DNA of 24,762 nt from a virus, in the IMG/VR virus record IMGVR_UViG_3300008113_000443, positions 1 to 24,762 of that record, one strand, 5' to 3'. A model generated the notes under the pieces. The model was given only the letters and a program-made list of their open reading frames with translations, was not told the origin of the DNA and did no database searches. This document shows, piece after piece, positions 14,388 to 22,300 of the stretch (the stretch's first letter is position 1; every line of letters starts with the position of its first letter). The position numbers and the translations under genes were made by a program.

Positions 14388-15533
14388 ATGAGACTTAAAT
14401 TAAAAAATACGCCAGAACAAGTAGAGCTAATCAAAAAGGTTGGTTCTCGCAATGTCGTTGAGTCTGCCGAGGCTATGGAAGCTTTGGCCGCTTTCGTCGG
14501 ACCAGTAATTCAAAAGGTTCTCGCTCAAGCTGGTACTGCCAGCATGATTTATAGAGACATGGAGTATAACGAAGACGATAGTCCTTCTTATCCTCTTGAC
14601 CTCTATTACAACGAGGCTGCTGGTCTAGTTTCCGTCTGGGCTCAAAATGTCGCTGGTGGCTTGCCCTCCAACTACATGGATCAACCAGTTCAAGAGTTGA
14701 AGATCGCTACCTATCGTCTTGACTCTGCCGTTTCCTTCAACAAGAAGTACGCCCGTAAAGCTCGTCTCGACGTAGTTAGCGGAGCTTTGGATCGTATGGC
14801 TCAAGAGGTTCTTGTTAAGCAAGAGCGCAATGCTTGGGCTGTTATTCTAAAGGCTCTTGGTGCTGCTGCTACCAAGGATGGCCGTTCAGTTTCTTACTCC
14901 GCTTCTGGTGCCCTCAAGCACCTTATTGCTCCAACTGGCGGTGCAAGAGCTTTCGATATGGGATGTTTGAATGACTTGATTCTCCGCTTTAAGAGAATTA
15001 ACGTTTCATTCGCTGGTGGTACTCCTTCTGATGCTTCTGCTCGCGGATTGACCGATCTCTTTATTAGCCCTGAAATCAAGGCCAAGATTCGTTCTTTCTC
15101 ATTCAATCCTCTCTTCGCAGTTTCTGGTACTACTCAAACCCAATTGTCTGAAGACGTTCGTACTGAGATCTACAGAGGCGGCGGAATGGAGAGCTTGTTC
15201 GGTATTAATATTGTCGAACTCGTTGAACTCGGTAAGAGCCAAAAGTATAACACCTTGTTTGACTCTTTCGACGTAACCACATATCCTGACATCAATGGTG
15301 CTAACGCCATTACCTTCGCCACTGCTTCTCATGACCTCTCAATTGGTCTTGACTTGAGCCGTGATGCATTTATCCGCCCAGTCGCTACAAACGCTGAGAG
15401 CGGTGGACAACTCAGCGTTCTACCTGATGATCAATTCGTTTCTCGCGCCGAGAAGACTGGCTTCTACGGCTTCTTGGAAGAGGGTCGTATTTGTATCGAC
15501 GCTCGCGCTATCGGTGGTGTTATTACCAACTAA
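14388..15533 (+). CDS. Major capsid protein (HK97-fold)
   Basis: A 381-residue protein in the standard position after protease/scaffold and decoration genes and before a strong terminator. The N-terminus is helical (EQVELIKKVGSRNVVESAEAM then FVGPVIQKVLAQA), consistent with an N-arm. This leads into a strand-rich E-loop-like region (YNEDDSPSYPLDLYYNEAAG) and a P-domain with a long spine-like helix (LDRMAQEVLVKQERNAWAVI, residues 134-153). C-terminal strands include DDQFVSRAEKTGFYG. It would form hexamers and pentamers of the head shell. Codon choice is clearly biased to C-ending synonyms (CTC, GTC, TTC, GAC, AAC) compared with neighbours, a sign of selection for high expression. No proteolytic cleavage site can be assigned with certainty. 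Confidence 0.85.
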   Translation: MRLKLKNTPEQVELIKKVGSRNVVESAEAMEALAAFVGPVIQKVLAQAGTASMIYRDMEYNEDDSPSYPLDLYYNEAAGLVSVWAQNVAGGLPSNYMDQPVQELKIATYRLDSAVSFNKKYARKARLDVVSGALDRMAQEVLVKQERNAWAVILKALGAAATKDGRSVSYSASGALKHLIAPTGGARAFDMGCLNDLILRFKRINVSFAGGTPSDASARGLTDLFISPEIKAKIRSFSFNPLFAVSGTTQTQLSEDVRTEIYRGGGMESLFGINIVELVELGKSQKYNTLFDSFDVTTYPDINGANAITFATASHDLSIGLDLSRDAFIRPVATNAESGGQLSVLPDDQFVSRAEKTGFYGFLEEGRICIDARAIGGVITN

Positions 15534-15553
15534 TTAAAAGCTCTCTCAGTTTT

Positions 15554-15589
15554 AACCCCAGAGGTAACCCCTCTGGGGTTTTTTATTTT
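15554..15589 (+). terminator. Strong intrinsic terminator after capsid gene
   Basis: A perfect stem CCCCAGAGG (15556-15564) and CCTCTGGGG (15570-15578) with a 5-nt loop is extended by two A:T pairs and followed by TTTTTTATTTT. It lies 20 nt after the capsid stop and is the clearest terminator in the window. It would end the head-gene transcript. Confidence 0.9.
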
Positions 15590-15620
15590 ACATTTTTATT
15601 TATATATAGTATTATAAGGT

Positions 15621-15977
15621 ATGGCTAAAAAGAAGAAGCAAGCATTAGAAGACATGAGTCAAACTCATGCTCAAGTTGAAGAAAAGCACTACCAAACTCT
15701 TGACCAGATTCTTGGTGATGCTGGTTCAGACAAGTACGGTACTTTTAACGAGGATGAATATTGGAGTCAACTAAATGCTATGACTAAGAGCGATCTTCAA
15801 AGTCATGCAGTCAAAATGAATCTTCTCCCAGTTGATAATATGAAAATGCTGAGAGAAAGACTTTTGAATGAATTTCGACGCCATAATAATTCTTATCTAA
15901 AAGTGTCCGGTACAAAGAAAGTTTTGGACAACGACATTTCTGATGCAGCCAAAAGAATTTTAGCCGAAGGAAGATAA
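15621..15977 (+). CDS. Small SAP-like protein downstream of capsid gene
   Basis: A 118-residue protein with a Lys-rich N-terminus (AKKKKQALEDM) and a helix-turn-helix-like segment at about 53-88 (MTKSDLQSHAVKMNLLPVD then LRERLLNEFRRH). This resembles SAP/HeH motifs, short helix-extended-helix folds that bind DNA or protein. Proteins of this type are often encoded next to capsid genes in large phages, but the role is unknown; packaging or head completion is a guess. It starts 32 nt after the terminator. The spacer TATATATAGTATTATAAGG (15601-15619) ends one base from the ATG and resembles the AT-rich promoter-like elements elsewhere, so it is probably transcribed from its own start. Confidence 0.6.
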   Translation: MAKKKKQALEDMSQTHAQVEEKHYQTLDQILGDAGSDKYGTFNEDEYWSQLNAMTKSDLQSHAVKMNLLPVDNMKMLRERLLNEFRRHNNSYLKVSGTKKVLDNDISDAAKRILAEGR

Positions 15978-15988
15978 TATATAATCAT

Positions 15989-16213
15989 ATGGAACAGACT
16001 AATCAACAGCCACCACAGCAGCCTCCATCCGTCAAGGACTTGCCAGATCCTACGCCGCAAATTGCGCTAAACACTTTTGTAGGTCTAGCTCGTCAGAGCC
16101 GATTGAGTTATGATGAGCATGTGTACCTTGATAAGTGTACTGCGGCTCTTCAGGGTGTACTCAATAACACTCAAGCTCCTGAGATTCCTCCATTCCCAAA
16201 GATGCAGGTCTGA
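15989..16213 (+). CDS. Small hypothetical protein, Gln/Pro-rich N-terminus
   Basis: A 74-residue protein. The first ~25 residues are Gln- and Pro-rich (QQPPQQPPSVKDLPDP) and disordered. They are followed by a predicted helical hairpin (IALNTFVGLARQSRLSYDEHVYLDKCTAALQGVL, split by RLSYDE) and a Pro-rich end. The gene is 11 nt after the preceding stop and ends just before a terminator, so it is probably co-transcribed with the SAP-like gene. I recognise no family. Its size and position beside capsid genes suggest a virion or assembly helper, but nothing in the sequence shows it. Confidence 0.55.
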   Translation: MEQTNQQPPQQPPSVKDLPDPTPQIALNTFVGLARQSRLSYDEHVYLDKCTAALQGVLNNTQAPEIPPFPKMQV

Positions 16214-16239
16214 AATATCAGATAAAATATTAGAAACGC

Positions 16240-16280
16240 AATCTTTAGCTCTCGATTTTTAGGGGGCTAAAGATTTTTTT
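16240..16280 (+). terminator. Intrinsic terminator before fibre gene
   Basis: AATCTTTAGC (16240-16249) pairs perfectly with GCTAAAGATT (16266-16275), can be extended inward by mixed GC and GU pairs (CTC with GGGG) and is followed by a run of T to 16280. It separates the small genes from the fibre gene. Confidence 0.8.
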
Positions 16281-16305
16281 GTGTAATTAATAATAAGGTA
16301 TAAGG
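16281..16305 (+). promoter_or_regulatory. Candidate late promoter and Shine-Dalgarno for fibre gene
   Basis: GTGTAATTAATAATAAGG (16281-16298) begins at the base after the terminator T-run and contains TAATTAAT (16284-16291). Because the terminator ends at 16280 and the gene starts at 16313, a promoter for the fibre must overlap this 32-nt spacer unless transcription reads through. TAAGG (16301-16305) is placed 7 nt before the ATG as a ribosome site. Confidence 0.5.
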
Positions 16306-16312
16306 TTTCCAA

Positions 16313-19300
16313 ATGGCTCAATTCGCTATAGATGAAATTCTCACAACGGGAATTCAAATTTCTGGTTTTATATTTGACCGTTCTTACGGTTTAGGAACTG
16401 CTGGTCAAGTTTTGACATCTACGTCTTCTGGCGTAATGTGGCAAGCGGATTCAAGTATCATTGATTTGTCTGCATTAAGTGGACAAATTGTTTCTACTGG
16501 AGCCTTATTAAATAATAGAATTAATTCTCTTAGTGGGTATGTTAATGAAACTTTTGTTTCTGGATCTGGAACACAATATTATGTCCCTCGTTGGAATACA
16601 TCGAAAGAATTAGTTACTGGAAGCATTTATGATAATGGCTTCGTTGGAATAGGCATAACTAATCCATCAGGTCAACTACACTTGAGAAACATGGGATTTA
16701 CTAACCAATCAGGAATTGCTGATTCTAATACATTTCCAAATGCTACTGGAGTTTTTGGTTTAGTAATGGATCATAATGCTTATACAAATGGTTTGTATAG
16801 GCATAGATTTATAAAAGTAGATCGTTCTTCAAACCTACCTTTATATTTACAACAAGCAGGAGGTGTTGCTAATCAGTATATAAATCTAGTAAGATTTGGT
16901 ACTCATTCTCAGTCTACTAATACTTTTGAAGTATTTGGTGATTCAAAAATAAATGGTACTACTGATATAACATCGAATTTACTAGTAGCTGGTAACGTTG
17001 GAATTGGCTCAAATGCACCTACTGATTTTCTAGATTTTGGTGGAGTAGGAGGAAAGAATATTGTTTTTAATTATGCGGCTTATGGTGAAGGTAGAAATAG
17101 TTTAGCCTCAATTATTGGTAATAACGTAAAAGCATCTCCTACAGGACATTCTTTAGTTCGCCGTTTTAAAAATGCAACTGATGAGGGTAATTTTATAAAG
17201 TTAATTTATAATAAGGGCGTTACTTTTCATACTAATATAACTTCTGCTTTAAATACTGATATCTCTGAAGATACGAATGAAAGAATGCGCATCAATCTAA
17301 GTGGTAATGTCGGCGTAGGCACAACAAATCCTACTGTTAGATTGCATGTTATAGGAAGTTCTATAATTACAAATCCAAGTCCATCTGCAAATTCTGCCGT
17401 GCTTTTAGTTCAAGATAACGGTACGGCTACAACGGTAACTTCTGGAGCTACACTCAGAGTTGTAAATGACGGGAGTTCAGCAAACTATTCTGTATTTGAA
17501 GCGTCATCTGCCGTATCTAATTTTGTTATTTTAAATAATGGCAACATAGGTATAGGTACGACAAATCCTGCTGTAAAATTACATATAGAAAATTCTGGTA
17601 CAATATCAAGTATTGCTACGGTTAGACTAGTAGGAAGTACGGGAAATAATGCAGGTTCTCAAATAGAATTTTATAAGGCGCAAACTCCAAAAGCTGCTAT
17701 TGGATTAGCTTCTGCTGTTACTGGTGGTCTTTCTGACGATTTACTTTTGCTTTCAACTAATCCTAATTCAATTGTTTTGGCTGCTGGATTAAGCGGTTTA
17801 GCGACTTTTAAACCAGATGGCAAAGTTGGCATTGGAATATATAATCCAGTGTCACTATTGTCAATTGGTGGTGCAGCATCAACTAGTGCAGAAAGCGGTT
17901 TAAGTTTTGGGCAAGACGCTCAAGCTAATCTTTATAGATCCGCTGAAGACACAATTAAAACAGATGGCTCTTTAGTAGTTGCTGTAAATGCAACTTTTGC
18001 TGGTAATGTTGGCATAGGGCTAACTAATCCTGCTGTTAAATTAGATGTCTCTGGTGGAAATGCTAGGTTTTCTGATTATATAATTATTGGAGAAGATTTG
18101 GCTTATCCTTCAAATACAGGTAGTGCTTATTTAGGGTATTCTACTAGCCCAGCTTCTAGTCCTCAGTCTAATTTAGAATTAATAGATGCATTATCTAATG
18201 CTATTGGTGTTAATGATCCATTAAGGTTTAGAGCAACTATTAGCGGTCAGTATTTTTCTGGAAATAACTGGTATGCAGATCCAGCGCCTTTATCATATGG
18301 TACTTTATTAAATGGTAACGCAAATTCATATTTAGACCTAGTAACTTCATCAGAATATTCTGTTGGAATTTCTGGAAAACGATTTGTTGTAGATCAAGGT
18401 ACTAGCTATACAAGACCAAATTTTATACTTTTAAATACTGATTGGAATCAATCTTTCTGGGGTTTTAAATTAAACGTAGAGAATAGTAATGATTTAATAA
18501 ATTGGACTAATTGCATAACAGAACAGGCTTTCTCAACCAATAACACAAAGGGAACAATTGCTTTAAGTATTGCTAATTCAATTCAAGGCGGTGGTGCTTC
18601 AAGATATTTTAGATTTTCATTTGTTGCAAATCAGATTATTAGCGCTGGCGCATTAAGAGTAAATAAAATCAGATCTTTAGGAAATCAAAATTACAGTTCT
18701 ACTATTCCTGTTTCTACTTCTGTTGCTGGTAATTTAATTGCTTCTGTTGGAATTATTTCTCCAACTATTACTTCTTTAAGTGGAAACCTTGCCGCCACTG
18801 GTTCGGTTCTTGATACGAAGATTAACACTCTGAGTGGTTACTCAAACAGTACCTTTGCGACGATAACGAACCTAGCTGCTACCGGCTCTACCCTTGACAC
18901 GAAGATTAACACTCTGAGTGGATATGCAAATAGTACTTTCCTTTCTGGAGTTGGAGTATCCAACTATGTCCCTCGTTGGAGCGGTACCAAACTATTAGTT
19001 ACTGGCAGTATTTATGACTTAGGAACTGGAATCGGAATAGGCACAATAAGTCCCGGTACTAAATTAGATGTAGTAGGCGCAGTGACAATGCCGGTAATTA
19101 GACAAAGCACAACGTTATACGCTGGCACAGATATCATTGATGACAATTCAACTAGAACTGTATATTTCAATATACCTGAAGGCGGTAATAATCCAGCAAG
19201 ATATTTTAAAGTAGCAAGAATAAAAATTAATGCAAATTACCAAAATGTTAGTTTGAATGGGTATTTTACAACTACTAATTCTGCACTTCATGTAGGTTTT

Positions 19301-22300
19301 GAGAGAAAAGTTGAATTTGATTTTATTGCCTATGCGGCTACTAATCCCGGCGCTCCACAAGTAACCTACCTAAAAAGAGGTCCAGACACTACAAACGTTT
19401 TAGTTTATGCAGTGCCAGATGGTGGTGGTGCAGGAACAACTTATTATGATGTATATATTAAAAATGGTTGGTACAATGACACAAATGGAGAGTTAGCTAT
19501 TAGAGTAGGTTACTCATCGGCAGTAACTGTTTGGCAAGCTGGGTTAGACAGCGGGACTTCTGCACCTGTTGATACTTTGGTAAATCCAAATTCAAACTAT
19601 GCTTTTGATACAGCAGGTAATGTCGGCGTAGGCACAACAAATCCTACTGTTAAATTACATGTGGTAGGAAATGGATTACTAACAAATACATCTGCTATTG
19701 ATTTAAGAATTGATGCGTCAAGCTTAGGCAATGCGTCTCTTACTATTGATAGGCAAACTACAGCAGCCGAATCTAAAATTTTATTATTAGATGCAAATAT
19801 TTCACAGTGGGGTATTGCTGCTAAAGCACTTAGTAATAATTTTGTTATACGAGATGCAGATTCAACAGAGCGATTTACTATTTTAAAAACAAATGGCAAC
19901 ATAGGTATTGGTACTACTAATCCAATTACTAAATTTCATGTCTATGAAGCGACAAATGGAAATAATTGGGGATTATTTGCAGGTAATGTAGGAGCTACGT
20001 TACCAAGTGCGTATACTTATGGAGTTTTAATAGGTTCAAATTATAGTAATGGATTTAGTGAATCTAATATAGTTTGGGGCAATGGCATTTCTTCTAATCA
20101 ATATTTTGCAATAGGAAGAGGTTCTGGAAGTGGTTTCTATTCAGAGCAATTAAGAATTGATGTTAATGGTGATGTTGGTATAGGTAATACTAATCCAACT
20201 ACTCTCCTATCAGTTGGCAGCGCAGGTTCCACTTCTGCTGCAAGTGGTATAACTTTTGGTGGAGACTCTACTGCTAATTTATATAGATCAGCAGCGGGAA
20301 CTTTAAAAACGGATGGTAGATTGAATATAGTAGGAGATGCTGACGACAGCACTCCTGATTTATTTTTTAATGGCGCTGGTGGATTTGGAAGCGCAGCAGG
20401 TCAAGTAAGAGCTTGGTCTCCAAATAACACTACTTTGTCTTGGTACTGGGATAATACTCAATTTACTTATAATAATTTTCCAGTTAGAGTAGTTAATGCT
20501 TCTTCTGTTGTTAGAGTCTACTTCGCTCCTTCTTCAGATTCTTATATTAACAATGCTTCAAATTTTGGCATAGGAACAAACGCCCCCGGAACTAGATTAG
20601 ACGTAAGATTCCCAACAAATCCTGCAACTGATAACGGAGCAGGAAACAATGTTTTAAGAGTATGGACTACTGCTGGATATGCAGCAGATGTTGGAGGAGC
20701 AATTGGTTTGGGCGGAGAATATAGCGGCGGTCTTCTTCAGTCATTTGGGCAAATTGCTGGTCGTAAATCCAACGGCATATCAGGAAATAATGCAGGTTAT
20801 TTACAATTCGCTACTACTAATAATGGTGGCACGATGAGCGAATGGATGCGTATTGATGCTGGCGGAAACGTTGGTATAGGCACGACAAATCCAGTTACGT
20901 TGCTTACAGTTGGAAGTACTACTACTACAACTTCTTCAATGACTTTGCAAGGTGAATATCAATCATCTACATTTAATAATACAAATATATTTAATTTTAG
21001 ACATGGTGGATTTGATAGATGGAGATTGTTGACAACTCAAAATTCAGCAGCGAGTAATGATTTTGATTTTAGTATTAATGCAATTAATGCGGCTGCAAAT
21101 GGCTATAATACGTTTCTTACAATAAAAGGTTTAAATGGTAATGTTGGCATAGGAACTAACGTAACTCCTTTAAAATTAAATGTCAGTGGAAGTATTTATA
21201 TGGCTGCTGGAAGTGGCAGCGCTATTTCTTGGGCTAACGATATTTCTTCTCAATTTTTAAAGTATGATTCGGTAACTGATGGAATGGTATTAAGTAGCTG
21301 GAATAACACTACTTTCTTAACTCAACAAACAGAAAGAGTAAGAATTGCTTCTAATGGAAATGTTGGTATAGGAATAACGGCTCCCACTAGCAAATTAAAC
21401 GTAGTAGAGACAACTCCAACGGGAACAAGAATTCAATTGGGAGCAAATACTGTAAGCGCTTACATGGATGCAAATAAAACGGTTGATTTGCTGATTTTAA
21501 ATGCTCCATATGGAGGTAATCCTGCTACGACTTCAAATTTAGGTGCAAAATGGGGCATTAAATTTGTAGGTTCGCTTGAATCAAATCAAATTGATACAAT
21601 TGGAAAAACATCTGCAATTTATGCTGTAAGCGAAGATGCTTTAGGATATAATCGAGGCACAAGTTTAGCTTTTTATACAAATCAACTTAATGATGTCGTT
21701 TACGCAGAAAGAATGCGTATATATCATAATGGTAACATTGGTATCGGTATAACTAATCCTTCTAATAAACTTCATATATCTGGTGGTGGTATTTCTTTTA
21801 CTACGTCTACGGGATTAGCAGTACCAATGATTGGTATTGTCCTTCCTACAAATATTGCTTACATTGGGCCTTACACTACTACTACAGACGGTAATGCTCC
21901 AACTACAGTTGTTTTTAATCAAGGAGCTTCAGTTCAGCAATCTTGGTTTTATTCAAGCGGTAGAATTGCAATGGTCCTTAATAAGGAAGGTCGTTTAAAT
22001 ATAGCAGGAAATCTTAGCAATACTCCTCCAGCTTTATTAAATGTCGGTCCAGCTTCATCTGTTGATGCTGTAAGTGGAATGAGTTTTGGCAACGACTCTT
22101 CTGCAAACTTATATAGAAGCGCTGCTTCTACAATTAAAACAGATGGCTCTTTGGTGGTTGTTGGTGCTGCGACTCTTGGACCAATAAATATAAATGGAGG
22201 AACATTGGGAGCTTCTCCAGTTAATATCGCTCTTACTGGATTTACTTATGCAGTTAATAATGGTAATGTTTCTCAAATAACTTTTGTAGAAAAACGTTTC

